From assembly GCA_949358305.1 (NCBI GenBank), contig OX442320.1:10680259-10744258 (forward strand): DNA of 64,000 nucleotides, in the 5' to 3' direction. The stretch is from Strigamia acuminata (Eukaryota > Arthropoda > Chilopoda > Geophilomorpha > Linotaeniidae). Positions 1-12,089 of the stretch are shown piece by piece; the stretch's first letter is position 1; the number at the start of each line of letters is the position of its first letter. The notes beneath the pieces are model-generated. The model ran no database searches. It saw only the letters and a list, made by a program, of their open reading frames with translations, and had not been told where the DNA came from. The position numbers were made by a program, and so were the translations under genes.

Positions 1-13
1 TTTTGGGGTTTAC

Positions 14-570
14 CTTCTAGTGCAGCTCTGATTTCGATTAATTTGTTTTCTTTTGTGACGAGCAACACATTGCCCAATTCTCTAAACGTATAAACGATGA
101 TTTCGTGGTCCCTGTCACCACTTTTACTACGAATTTGTTTAATCTCAAACAATGGGAGGTTCTTGGACGTCTCAACACTCACAACTTTACCTGCAGGACT
201 AAAAAATACAAACAAACAAAAAATAATCAAAAATTTAGGAAATTTTACAAATATATTTTTAAAAAATAAATTTTTTTTACGTTTTTTTGTATAAACTTGA
301 ATTGGCTAAAAAATCCTCAAGTTTTAAAAAGGAGTTCCATTGAAGTGGATTTTTAAAAACAATAGCCGCTTCCTGTGAAGAAAACACATGTAAAAATGCT
401 CCGTTTGACATCCCGTGTATACTTACATCCGGGTGTTTATTTTTAAACTCCTCGACAAATCTGCCGATGGAATTGAGAATCGCCTCGTTCAAAGGAGTAA
501 ATTCTAATTTCCCTTTACCAACTTCGGTCGCCCGAGTCCACTGGGCAGCCCTGAACAACGTTTGCCCCAT
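14..570 (-). CDS. Unrecognised protein, 5' part (two exons, runs off left edge)
   Basis: I do not recognise this protein. Exon 297-570 starts at the first in-frame ATG (MGQTLFRAAQW...) and is open to a GT donor just below 297. A second exon, about 14-190, joins in phase 1 after an AG acceptor and ends at a GT donor near the window edge, so the gene continues leftwards. The 150 or so residues visible are mixed helix and strand with charged stretches (for example FVEEFKNKHPDV and VLLVTKENKLIEIR). No signal peptide or membrane segment is seen. GMSNG resembles a hydrolase nucleophile elbow, but nothing else supports a hydrolase, so I give it no weight. The frame stays open upstream to about 759 without another ATG, so an additional upstream exon is possible. 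A promoter candidate lies at 1,091-1,245. Confidence 0.6.
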
Positions 571-1090
571 GTTTAAGCCCGATTCAAACGGTTTGAAACG
601 GAAAAAACATCGGATGAAACCAACTAGGCTTAAAACAGTCCGGCCCGTATCGCGTTGTTTACAATGGTTGCTCTTGGCAACGCCATCGAAACACGAGCAA
701 ATAAGCGAAAAAACGTCGAATTTAACACGAAAATAAAAAATAAAGGCAAGAAAAATCAAAATTTATCAATAAATTTTAATTAAAAATATTTTTTTTAATA
801 TTAAATTTAAAAAAATTACCAAAATAGCATTTTTACTTTTATTTTATAAAATTGTCACTAGATGGCGCAATTTGCTCGTGTTTGACATAAACAAGATGAA
901 TAAAAGTGTTATTTGAGTGTTTAAATCAAATTAACACGCAAATAAATCCATAAAACGACACCGTTTTGATATATTTTCCTTGTAAACATTATTTGTTTTG
1001 AATTCGTTCATTTATTGTCACATTATCCTCGTTTTATTTCATTATTTGATAGTAAATCGAGGCAGTTATCGATCGAATGACGCACTCGCT

Positions 1091-1245
1091 TGACGTCATC
1101 GAGCGAGACGGCCAAGCGCTGGCACTGCGGTCGCCGTGGCAACGGTGACGTTTCACGCTGGCCCGAGTTGTGTCAACTCACAGTGATTTCCCTGTTGCTT
1201 CTCGTAGTTGCGATACGCGAACTGTAACGTGGATTTGTGTATTTC
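1091..1245. promoter_or_regulatory. CRE and X-box-like promoter segment
   Basis: A GC-richer island in AT-rich DNA contains a full CRE (TGACGTCA, 1,091-1,098), an RFX X-box-like dyad GTCGCCGTGGCAAC (1,130-1,143) and a second CRE-like GGTGACGTTT directly after it. It lies 0.5 kb upstream of the minus-strand gene and far upstream of NR4A, so it could serve either. The motifs are seen; promoter function is inferred. Confidence 0.45.
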
Positions 1246-1419
1246 TGTTCGTTCTACGCTCTCCAAATGTCGCCCGGAATTTGTGGCGTTTTTGTGGAAT
1301 TTCCAAGTGAAAAAACTCGAAAAAATGAGCTAATCCGAGTGGTTGGTCGTCGTCTAGTGGGATACTCGAACAGGACGACGAGAGAAATGCGGGAATTCAT
1401 TTGAATAGGAAAAGGTATC

Positions 1420-1800
1420 ACAAATGGCGTGTTGAGTTTGGGGCTTTTGGGGGGTTTTCGGGGGTTTTGGGGGTGGATTTGGGTGGGAATTGGGTCTGGG
1501 GTGTTCGGGGGGGTTTGGTTTTGGGGGATTTGGGGTTTTTTGGTAGTTTTTTGGGGGGATTTTGGGTTTTTTGGGATTTTTTGAGGGGATTTTGGGTTTT
1601 TTGGGATTTTTTGGGGGGATTTTGGGTTTTTTGGGTGTTTTTTTATTTGTTTTTGTGGGTTTTTTAAAGGTTTTTTGGTAGTTTTGGCACTTTTGGGGTT
1701 GGAAATTAGTTCGGGGATGTTGTTTGGGTTTTTTTTGGGTTGGTTTTGGGTTTTTTTGGGGGATTTTTGGGTTTTTTGAGCGTTTTTGGTGCGAGTTTGG
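1420..1800. repeat. G/T-rich low-complexity tract
   Basis: Degenerate direct repeats of TTTTGGGTTTTTTGGG and similar words make spurious open frames on both strands (lysine/proline-rich on minus, glycine/phenylalanine-rich on plus). No splice or start context supports coding. Confidence 0.8.
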
Positions 1801-1859
1801 GGGAATTTGTTTGGGAGTTTTATCGTGTCGGCCTTTGACATTTCGCTCTGTTTTGGCAA

Positions 1860-3600
1860 AGATCAGAGCTAAAAATAACTCGATGGTTTGCGCTATTCCA
1901 AATTGTACAAAATTACGTGATTTTGTATTTTTTTTTTTTTTTTTTTGTTTTTTTGTAAAAAAAAATATTTTTTTTTATTTTAAATTTTCTAATTAAAATT
2001 TTTTTTTTTTTATAATTTACTTTAATTAAATTCCAAAATAAATTAAACAGTTTTAATAGGAGACTTTATCGAATTTTAATGTTAAATTAAATTTTATTTC
2101 ATTAAAATTTTCTACGTTTTGAAATCAAATCTATTTTTTACGAATCTCCAAACCGTAAACAAATCGATGCGACGTTATCATCCTGCATCGCACGATTCTA
2201 TCCACAGATGGCAGCACCACTCCAACCAAAAACTAAAAACACAAACAAAACAAACTACTAAACAAAACTTTATTCCCCCAACAAAAACAACCAAAAAAAA
2301 AAACCAAAAACTAAAAAAAAAAAAAAATATCAACCGGTCGCGACCGGTCCCAAACATCGATTTTCCACCCTAAAACTTTCTCTACCCAACAATTAACCTA
2401 ATTTTTTCCCACCCAGTGCACCCTGGGTAGTAAAAATACATACATGATTGAAAAAAGTATAAAAATTACACAAGTCGCATCTAAATATTTTGAATTGTGT
2501 TTCAGAAATGCTTGGTTCGTCCCTTTCTCCGGTTTGGATTAGGCCCGTGACATTTACCTGTTGCCTCCTCCGCAGATTTTGTTTACTACTATCTGCAACG
2601 CGAAATGAAGAACAATATATTGCTTTTACGTTTGGACAAATGCCATCGCTTTTAATGCGTTTTTCCTATTGATCCGTGCAATTATGAGTCTGAATCGCGA
2701 CTGACTTGCCCTACTTGTACTATGGGTTAGTATCGGCTGTTTATACACGCTGCTTGTGCACGTTTGTTTATATTTTAGTTTTCTTTTTTTTCTGTTTTTT
2801 CTTTAGATTTGGACTGCGACTGGAATCGGAATCACAGAATTGAGATCTGGTAGGTGGAAAACGTGAGATTTGATGTTGTTTTAACGGCGGTGCTGCTGTT
2901 TTTGTGTGGTTTGTGAGTAGGCAACGATGCATATTCGGAATCAGCTCGCTGAGACGAACAAAATGAGCATATATTTATTAAGGGCCAGCAATATAAGCAT
3001 TATGCCCATATTAGGCCTGTGATATTGCAATGTATCCTGTGTGATTTTTGGATTTTTGTGTCGCATGTTTGTATCGCAATGAGATGTCGCAACGAGGTTT
3101 TGCAGAATTGCGATAAGCATGGTCGGTTAACGTGATTGTTTTACCGATTTGTTAAGGTTTGGTGTTGACTGGTAACGTTAGAATAGCGTTTATGATGCTT
3201 TACATTATAAATCAGCAAACGTGGCATTTTTCTTAAAAAATAATAAATAAAAAAAGAGAGAATTAACCTAGAACGATTGAAACTGGTCAAAATAGCATGA
3301 ACGATACGTGCACAATACGTGCATACGTTTTGACGTCAAATTGAATTGTTTTAAATTTCGGAACACGTGAAACGTGCGAAGAAAATAGTAAAACGTAAAT
3401 TGATGGATTTTATAAAACCTGATAAAATTAAAACGGAAATTTTGATTTCAGACACATTCAATTTTGGATAGATCTGGTTGCCCGATATAGATGATTAAAC
3501 TACATGTAGTCATTCTGTCATTCGGTCATTATGATCGGTTTTGGCCGTTCTAGGTAGGGGGAAATTACGGCCGTTCTAGTGTTCATCGATTTTTATGTGA
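1860..3600. other. Intergenic, no gene seen
   Basis: AT-rich sequence with poly-A and poly-T runs. Apart from a TGACGTCA at 3,331-3,338 and nearby ATACGTGCA repeats I see no gene or ordered element. Confidence 0.5.
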
Positions 3601-3626
3601 TTTTATGGCGATATTGCAATGTGATA

Positions 3627-3810
3627 CAGTCGAAACTCTTTATAACGAATCGCAAGGAACTCGAAAAATCGATTCGTTATAACGAGAATTCGTCATATCG
3701 AAATTTTTTAACACGGTGTTCTATGGCCAGCCAACCAAACCGGCCATTTTTAGGTATTTGTTGTATCGATAATTCTTGATATCGCGATTTGTTATAAAGA
3801 GTTTCAACTG
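3627..3810. mobile_element. TA-flanked MITE, Tc1/mariner or pogo type
   Basis: Terminal inverted repeats of about 26 bp (CAGTCGAAACTCTTTATAAC... against CAGTTGAAACTCTTTATAAC...) bound a 184-bp element that is flanked on both sides by TA. Size, TA duplication and CAGT termini fit a non-autonomous Tc1/mariner-superfamily element. It has no coding capacity. Confidence 0.8.
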
Positions 3811-4002
3811 TATATTGCAGCCAAGTGAATATGATTGCAGTATCATATTTATATAAGCTTGGAGAAATAATTGCACAGGCCTACTGAGAATTGAACTAGA
3901 AAGAGGTGAAAGATTAGGTGGAAATTGTAATTGCTTCTTTGACTTATAGAAGTGACTTATTTCTTTGGCACCTGCTGTTGGATATTGTTACCGCATGTTG
4001 TA

Positions 4003-4080
4003 GGTGGCCATCAATCAAGAATTGACTTCTTTAAGGGGTTTAAGGGGACGTGAGTTTGTCTTTTGATGATTGAATGCACC
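4003..4080. mobile_element. Tiny palindromic TA-flanked MITE (78 bp)
   Basis: A near-palindrome beginning GGTGGCCATCAATC and ending GATTGAATGCACC, with TA on each side. Its ends match elements at 53,475 and 56,792 (consensus terminus GGTGCGTTCAAT). Confidence 0.55.
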
Positions 4081-5515
4081 TATAATGTAGCGAAGTATTT
4101 TTGAATTCCAAGAAACAACTCTGGAAGATTCGGTGAAAATTGGGAAAATTTTTAACATTTTTTTTTTAAATTTACGTTTCGTCATGAGGTTTGTAAACAG
4201 CTTTGTTTTCTTCTTTTGTATCCCATTTTACGGTTGGTTGGGGCGTGTGGCTACATTCAGAATTGTCGAATTGCACAAACGCAAAACTCTTCGATTGAAT
4301 TTGACGGCATCAAAAAAAATTGATTTTGCGCAACGATTAAATTTTGCTATACTCCAAACCGGTACAACGTTGTCCAAACTATTAGAGGCCTGCGGACAAT
4401 TTAAACCCAACATCGGCCAGTCGGCAACGAAAAACACCTAAAAGTGTGACAATTGAGACGTTTTCCATACGTTTCGGTAATTTTCTGTCAAAACATATGC
4501 AAAACATGTCATTTGTCATCCTTTTTTGGCACATTTCGGGCCTCCAATTGTGCACCTGCGCGCAATTCGAGGCCCGCGCGTTATTGGCAAAAATAAAATT
4601 TGCCCCGCGCACAATTCGTGGTCTGCGGGCTATTAGAGGCCCGCGTAGTAATCGATAATATACAGTAAGCATGTTTGTTACCTGTTGCCATCCCAGAATA
4701 CATTGCGGCTACATATTATGTGGCGCCATCGGTGGCAAAACACTGAACATGTTATCCTAGCGTTCATGATCATACGTTTAACAAAACCCTCGGATTATTA
4801 GTGATCGAGATTTTTGTAATTTCTGTGATTTATATTAAAATAAAGTTTATTTTAAAAATTATCATCATCACCCCATTACTTTCTGGGCCCCTCGTGTCGG
4901 CCATTTTTAGACAGTTAATACTTTCCCACGCGCTCAGGGTTTTATTTAGCATTTAAATGTTGTTACATCAAGGTTTTCTCGTCGGCCATTTTTTCTCGCG
5001 GTGCGTGAAAACATTGACAATTTAACGAGACGACTCCTGACGTTGCATAACAAACGCTCTTCCCGTTATGGACGCCAACAGCTTCCATATAAGGAAACGA
5101 CCTTGGCAACATCTTCGATGACGACCGCCAGCTCGTAGTGGAAAGTGGCGTCCACTGGTGACAAAAACCCCAAACGTTCTTTATTACTAATCGATTCTGT
5201 GACGCCAAACGAAACCTTGGCAACGACAGCGTCACTGTGCAGTCCTGGCACAAACAGTGGATGATCGTCTCGCCTTAAAACTGCTACGAGATTAGATGGT
5301 AGTAAACAACAAATTCTTTTTTCTTTTTTTTTTAGTCACGGGACTTAATCAGCTGTTTTTGGCGCGTGAGGGGATATTTCGGTACAGACATGGGAAACGA
5401 AGCTAAAAATAAAGAGGAATCCCAGTCACGAGCGACTCTTAAGACGTTGAATGAATTATTTCGGTACGCGGAGTCGGGACACGAGTTCCCGCGACCTTCT
5501 CACGTGGTAGTCATT
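4081..5515. other. Intergenic with scattered repeat fragments
   Basis: No gene is seen. A segment around 4,355-4,400 (TACAACGTTGTCCAAACT) recurs twice in inverted orientation at 23.45 and 23.8 kb. A CCCAGAATACATTGCGG word at about 4,693 resembles a ZNF143/Staf site, but no transcript structure around it supports a promoter. Confidence 0.4.
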
Positions 5516-5519
5516 CGCT

Positions 5520-6190
5520 ATAAATCTCGTGGTGATATTTAGCCGTAGGTGGAGTTTAACGACGACGTCGACTAAGTTTTCGTCGTTCGGTCGTACAAGG
5601 AGAGTAGCGTAGTATTTCACGCAACTTGTACTTTGTTATCGATCTCGTGGTGATATTTAGCGTAGGTGGAGTTTAATGACCAGAACGAATAAGTTTTTGT
5701 CGTTTGGTTACGTCGTGGTGTGGGTTTTCGTGTAACTTTCCACGTTCGTTATCCATGTCGTGGTGATACTTAGGCGTAGGTGGAGTTTAATGACGAAAAC
5801 AACCATTTTGGGATGCTTTTCGTCATTCGGTTAAGTGCAAGGATGGGTTTTCTATCACAGTGCTCATTCGCTGTCGATATTGTGGTGATATTTAGACGTA
5901 GAACGATTAGTAGCGTAGTATTTGTACTTGTACTTGTTCGTTATCGATCTCGTGGTGATATTTAATCGTAGGTGGAGTTTAATGACGAGAACGTCCAAGA
6001 ATTATGTGGTTTTTGGACGGTTTTTGTCGTTCAGTTGTGTGTAAGCAGCGTGGGTAGGTTTTCCACGTAACTTTCTCTCACGATGCTCGTTAACTATCGA
6101 TCTCGTGGTGATATTTAGGCGTAGGTGGAGTTTAACGACTAGAAGGATTAAGTTTTCGTCGTTTGGTTATGTAAGGAGTGTGGTATGGTC
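5520..6190. repeat. Minisatellite, about six units of roughly 115 bp
   Basis: Units start near 5,520, 5,637, 5,752, 5,876, 5,945 and 6,095. Each carries the core TCGTGGTGATATTTAG followed by GTAGGTGGAGTTTAA and then TCGTCGTT. One unit (5,876) is internally truncated and one (5,945) is expanded to about 150 bp. Confidence 0.8.
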
Positions 6191-6385
6191 TTTCGGGAAG
6201 CGGTGTGTGCGATTCAGCCATGTTTGAGCCTCGAATCGGCCTTGACGAATTTGTTTCCTGGTATTTCAGGTTTTTTTTTTTTTTTTTGGTGTTGTTGATG
6301 TCGAGTTATTTTTATCCGTGATCATGTGGCTAAATCTCCTCCCCCGCGAGCAGTGGCCGAGTCTCGCACTGCAGACGACGCCCAT

Positions 6386-6450
6386 TGACGTCAATTGACG
6401 TCAATAGCGCGAATCGATTGCTACGTCAATTGTGACGTAGTCGTGACGTA
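6386..6450. promoter_or_regulatory. Clustered CRE sites
   Basis: Two exact TGACGTCA sites lie 10 bp apart (6,386 and 6,396). They are followed by TACGTCA, GTGACGTAG and GTGACGTAC within 50 bp, next to an ACTGCAG-rich segment. This resembles a CREB-responsive element array and belongs to the wider CRE cluster upstream of NR4A. No TATA box is adjacent. Confidence 0.5.
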
Positions 6451-7149
6451 CTGCGACTAATGTGCGGGCACAGCGCCGATGTGGAACGGCGGTGTAAACA
6501 AAAATAAATTAATACAACGATTTTCATAATGGGAAATTGCGCGGCCAAGTCACGTGGTTTTTTTTGTTATTTATTAATTATAAAAAAAAATATATTTTTT
6601 TTTTCAATATATTTTTTTATGAATGAAATTTTTCGATGAATGAAAGTGAGTGGGATGAATTGCACCTGTACGTACAGACGTAATTTGTTTGCCGTTAGAT
6701 AACCGAGTGAATTCGTACACCCCCGCAATTTGTGCACCTGAAGCTGGTGTCTGCGTCGAGGCTCGTTAACCAGCTGCGAGAGTGGTGTAGCTGGCAGAGA
6801 AACGCGTGAGTGGAAGAGAAGAAGTGCTGATTGCTGAGGAATCGCTATTCCGGATGCCTGTTGTATTAACAAGCTTGTATTTTGCCAATAAAGATGGGAA
6901 GCCAGGAAAATGGTTTCTTTAACTGGAAAAATGGTTGCATTGAGCCTAAAAATGGTTAATTTAAACGGAAAAATGGTTAATTTTGTTGTGTCTTTCTGTG
7001 CTTGTTGTTGTTGTGTTTTGTTGTGTAATTGTAAATAGAAATGGAGAGAGGTTTTTAGATCTACCACCTGACTGTTTTATTGCCTATTTTTTTTACAAGG
7101 AGTGCCCCACATATGGTGGCCGCACAGATAACATAAACAAACTGTAGAC

Positions 7150-8260
7150 ACATGTGAAAGTTGGGGGTAAAGAACACCCCAAATTTAACCGAAAAATGGT
7201 TAATTTAAGCGGAAAAATGGTTTATTTATGCACAAAAAGGGTTAGATAAGCACAAAAATGCTTTAATTAGGCACAAAAGTGGCTGTGTGTAAATAAGCAC
7301 AAAAGTGAGTTATTTTGCGCAAAAGTGAGTTATTTAAGAATAAAGAGGCTTTTTTAAGAACAAAAATAGCTTAATCAAGCACAAAAATGCGTTAATCAAG
7401 CAGAAAATGCTTTATTTAAGTTTGAAAATTCTTTATTTAAACACCAAATGCTTTATGTTAAGCACAAAAATGTTTTATTTCAGCACTAAAATGCTTTAAT
7501 TAAGCACAAAAATGCTATATTTAAGTTTGAAAATGCTTTATTTCAGCACAAAATGCTTTATTTAAGCACAAAAATGCTATATTTAACCACAAAATGCTTT
7601 ATTTAAGCACTAAAATGCCTTATTTAAGCACAAAAATGCTTTAATTAAGCACAAAAATACTTTATTTAAGCACGAAAATACTTTATTTAAGCACGAAAAT
7701 ACTTTAATGAAGCACAAAAATGCTATATTTAAGTTTGAAAATGCTTTATTTAAGAACAAAATGCTATATTTAAGTACTAAAATGCTTTAAAATGCTATAT
7801 TTAAGCACAAAATGCTTTATTTAAGCACTAAAATGCCTTATTTAAGCACAAAAATGCTTTAATTAAGCACAAAAATGCTTTAATTAAGCACAAAAATGCT
7901 TTAATTAAGCACAAAAATGCTTTGTGTACACACAAAAATGCTTTATTTAAGCACGAAAATACTTTAATGAAACACAAAATGCTATATTTAAGCACTAAAA
8001 TGCTTTATTTAAGCACTAAAATACTTTAATGAAGCACAAAATGCTTTATTTAAGTTTGAAAATGCTTTATTTAAGCACAAAATGCTTTATTTAAGCACAA
8101 AATGCTATATTAAGCACTAAAATGCTTTATTTAAGCACTAAAATGCTTTATTTAAGCACTAAAATGCTTTATTTAAGCACTAAAATGCTTTATTTAAGCA
8201 CTAAAATGCTTTATTTAAGCACTAAAATGTTTTATTTAAGCACAAAAATGCTTTTTACGC
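7150..8260. repeat. 19-21 bp AT-rich minisatellite (AAGCACTAAAATGCTTTATTT)
   Basis: More than 50 degenerate units make up this 1.1-kb array; the most homogeneous part is 8,110-8,240. TGCTTTATTTAAGCA within the unit is self-complementary (TGCTT-N5-AAGCA), so the array could form serial short hairpins. Open frames across it are repeat artefacts. Confidence 0.85.
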
Positions 8261-8879
8261 TCTCAAAGACAGACATTTGGAGATTTAAAAAAAAAATCCT
8301 TTTGACTGATGTCACGCCTCGAATTGCCCCTGGTTGGCTGCACCCAACGCACCACACCGGTCGATATTGACCACCTATCGGCACGGCTCTTCCCCTAGCT
8401 AAGAATAGACGGCGATCGTCCTCTAAGTTATCTTTACGCGCGGATTCTAATTTTGGTGTCAAGGGGTTCACCATCTGACTCGGTTTGGACGTTCTCCAAC
8501 AATGTCATGTGCGTTGCCCGTTCCTTGAGCCTGCCGTGACGTGAAACGCTGATCCGGCCGCTTCACGTGACTACTTAAAATAAAGGCAACAAGGGGGTGT
8601 CGAAGCCGATCAGCAACTCGTGATCGCCGGGTTATCAGTCGAACCGGAAATGGAATTTTTAAAATTCTTAATCTCGCCTATTTTTTCCTACGTCTTTGTT
8701 TCGATTAAAACTTCTGTTTCCGCGTTCGCCGATTGCGGCCAGTGATTGACAAGAAAGTGCGATAATTGGTCAAGGACACTCGGGGAACACGCGGCGGCGG
8801 GTCGGGGCCCGCGCGTGCAGTGAGTGGGCTCCATGGTTTGGTGTTTGCAATTGGATTTGTTTGGATTTTTTGGTTTTTG

Positions 8880-9790
8880 GGGCCCCAAAAATTATTTTTG
8901 AGCTGTTGGGGCCCAAAAGTGTAATTTTTTTTTAATTTTTTATTTTTTGGGGCCCCAAAGTGTTTTTTTTTTTAATTTTTAATTTTTTGGGATCCCAAAA
9001 CTTATTTTTTAGCTGTTGGGGGGCCCCAAAGTGTATTTTTTTTTAATTTTTTATTTTTGGGGCCCCAAAAGATTTTTTAAAACGGTCCAAAATTGATTAA
9101 TTTTCTGGGCCCTAAAAAATATTCTTGAAAGGGCCCAAAATTGTAAAAATGATATTTTAGGGCCTAAAAAACTTAAAAAGGCCCCAAAACTGTAATTAAT
9201 TATTTTGGGCTCCAAAAATTCATTTTTCAAAAAGCCCAGAAACACTAATGATTTTTTCTGGGCCCCAAAAAGCCCCAAAACTGATGTATTTATTTTTCTG
9301 GGCCCCAAAAACGCCCAAAACTGATGTATTTCTTTATCTGGGCCCCAAAAAATCATTTTAAAAAAGCCCAAAACTCCCATTATTGCTCTGGGCCCCAAAA
9401 AAATCATTTTCTTTACTATTTCAGGGCCCCTAAAACTCGATTCTTCATTTATTTCTAAAGGGCCCACAAAAAAATCATTTTCTTAACTATTTTTTGACAA
9501 TTTTTGGGCCCCAAAAACTTGATGTTTCATTAATTTTTTTAGGGCCCTGAAAAAAACATCTTTAAAGGGCCCCAAAATTAATCCCCATCGTTTCGGGCCC
9601 CAAAATTAATCCCCATCATTTCGGGCCCCAAAATTAATCCCCATCATTTCGGGCCCAAAATTAATCCCCATCGTTTCGGGCCCCAAAACTATTCCCCATC
9701 GTTTCGGGCCCCAAAATTAATCCCCATCGTTTCGGGCCCCAAAATTAATCCCCATCGTTTCGGGCCCCAAAACTGCACGCTCGCATTTCG
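8880..9790. repeat. GGGCCCCAAAA tandem repeat array
   Basis: Degenerate units centred on the palindrome GGGCCC become regular near the end. From about 9,590 to 9,770 a 28-bp unit (GGGCCCCAAAATTAATCCCC followed by ATCRTTTC) recurs about seven times. Confidence 0.85.
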
Positions 9791-10205
9791 GGCCCCACAT
9801 TAAAGCGTCCAATTCCTTCGGCAAACGACAAAACTCGCCCTGTTTTGAAACGTCATAATGACGCAATCATTATTTAGTTTCTGTGAACGATCGCATTGTT
9901 CGACGAACAAGCGCCCGCAGTTGAATACCGCTCCTTAATTTCCTTCGTTCGAATCGCAATGTCGGATCAAATATCCTCGCGTTTTGATTTTCTATTTTCA
10001 TCAAATCCGTGACGTCTCCGATTCAACCAAACGACACCTGTTGCGCGGGCGTGTGTGTGTGTTCCGTCGTCGTCCCGGCATCTATTCACGAATTACGTCA
10101 CCGAACCGATTCGATTTTCGCTCATTCTTTAATTAGAAAGCTTTACCGTCGTCATGGAAACTGAAATCCAATTCTAAAGATCCTTTTCTCGAGCATTTTC
10201 GAGCT

Positions 10206-10249
10206 TATAAATAGCCGGACGTTTTTATTTTCGGCTTCATTTGACGTCA
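10206..10249 (+). promoter_or_regulatory. Candidate TATA promoter with CRE
   Basis: TATAAATA at 10,206-10,213 is followed 28 bp later by an exact CRE (10,242-10,249) and then a GC-rich segment. This fits an upstream NR4A start site, but I could not identify a supported first exon with a splice donor. Confidence 0.35.
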
Positions 10250-10721
10250 TTTGCGAGCGACGGACGAACGGGCGCTGCCAGGCGGGGCGAGGTCCACCCT
10301 CTGCCGCAGCGCGGGTTAGAAATCTCCGGCGATTTGAAGTCGGGCAAAGTTCGTTTAAAAAATGGACTTGGTTCGAAATTAATATTTAAAAACATGTGAC
10401 GTAAGGAAATTAATATTTTATATGAATTAGAATTATCGGCAAATGCGTCCATAAACTGCGAAACAACGTCGGTTTATTGGTAAACAACACGTCATCCGCC
10501 ATTGACGGATTTGTGGGATTTTTCGCGAGAAATTTTGTAATTTATTCCGAAATTTCGACGGATTTAATTTGATATTTGTTTGGGCGATTAAAGGTGACGA
10601 TAATAACATGTAAACGCGTTAAATGTCAGGTGAAATGGAGTCGAATGGAGGTGTTCAACTGGTTTGTAATTTGCATGTGGCGAAGCCCGCTTCGAGCCCC
10701 TGGATGTATCGATCCGTGTTG

Positions 10722-11152
10722 TGACGTCAACGGCGAGGTGACGTTGCGAGGAGAGATGCACCGATCGATTGGTTACACTCAGGTGTGGATGACGTCACAA
10801 CTGCAGTCGTTTTTTCGAATAGCCGAATGTTTTTCGCTTTTATTTCGGTTTTGGACCACTTTTGACGTGACGTGACGTGACGTCGTGGTGACGTATTTTT
10901 TTTTTTTGGTTTTTTTGGTGTTTTTGGGGGTTTTTGGGTTTTTTTTGGAGGGGGTTCCTTGAAGTTGGTGGTCGGAAGTGGACAAAAGAGAACTTCCCAC
11001 GCAGTATGAGCATAACGCGCTGGTTAATCGTGGAAACACCCCCGCAAAACAACATTCCATTTTGCACTCCTTTGATGACTAAATCACTTTATTAAGAACC
11101 AGGAGGAAGAAAAAAATCTTCCCGAGTTTGACTCGGGGCAATTGTGACGTCA
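10722..11152. promoter_or_regulatory. Three CRE sites upstream of NR4A
   Basis: Exact TGACGTCA occurs at 10,722, 10,790 and 11,145, with TGACGTGACGTGACGTCG close by at about 10,864. It is a continuation of the CRE cluster; an enhancer role is inferred. Confidence 0.45.
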
Positions 11153-11289
11153 ATTTGACGTGTTGCGGTTTGAATCATGAATTAGCGCTTTGTTTTGGGT
11201 CATGATTTCTCAAAATAAGACGACAAAACGAGATTTTTAACCATTTTTTTTTTAAAACCTAGGTTTGGTGTTTTCAGACATTTTTTGAC

Positions 11290-11850
11290 CAATTTTAACT
11301 GATTTTTACCATTTTTGAATTAATTTTAACTGATTTTGATCATATTTTAATCAATTTTGACCATTTTTAAATCAAATTTAACTATTTTTGGTCATTTTAT
11401 GACCAATTCTAACCATTTTTGGTCATTTTATGACCAATTCTAACCATTTTTGGTCATTTTGCGACTTATTTTAAATCATTACACTACCAATTTTGACCAC
11501 TTTTGATAATTTTGACCATTTTTAAATCAATTTTAACCATTTTTGGTCATTTTTAAATCAATTTTAACCATTTTTGGTCATTTTGTGACCAATTTTAACC
11601 AATTTTAATCAATTTTAAGCATTTTTGACCATTTCATGACCAATTTTAACCATTTCATGACCAATTTTAACCATTTCATGACCAATTTTAACCATTTCAT
11701 GACCAATTTTAACCATTTTTGGTCATTTTGTGACTAGTTTTAAATATTTTAAATCATTACACGACTAATTTTGATAATTTTGACCATTTCTAAATCAATT
11801 TTAACCATTTTTGATCATTTCCAACCAATTTAAACAATTTCTTTCAATGA
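11290..11850. repeat. ACCAATTTTAACCATTTTTGGTCATTT array
   Basis: Degenerate 20-30 bp units. The same family reappears at 17,480-17,690 inside an NR4A intron, one of the few cases where two arrays in this window share a unit. Confidence 0.8.
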
Positions 11851-12089
11851 TTTTTTAATCAATCCTCACACCTTAAAGCCTTATCACCACCAACAGATAA
11901 ATAACTACTAATAATCAGTTAAAAAAATCCAAAAATAAACCACCCATTCATAAATCGGTAACGATAACGCCGAATCTCCCCAACCCTCGACGCCAAACCA
12001 AAAAACCTACAAATCGTTATCACGAAAAACGCAAAAACCAGCGAAAATACTACGGAGGAATCCCTCGTTGATCGCGCACTCGCGCCTGG

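Noticed and set aside
1254-1859. Long Lys/Pro-rich minus-strand open frame
   Set aside because: It reads through the G/T-rich low-complexity tract; periodic composition, no splice or start context, and an equally open glycine-rich frame on the other strand.
8122-8370. Repeated MLYLSTK open frame
   Set aside because: Direct translation of the 19-21 bp minisatellite unit; no homology and no codon structure.
7150-9790. CRISPR-like regular repeats
   Set aside because: Arrays have no unique spacers, units are degenerate and the genome is clearly animal.
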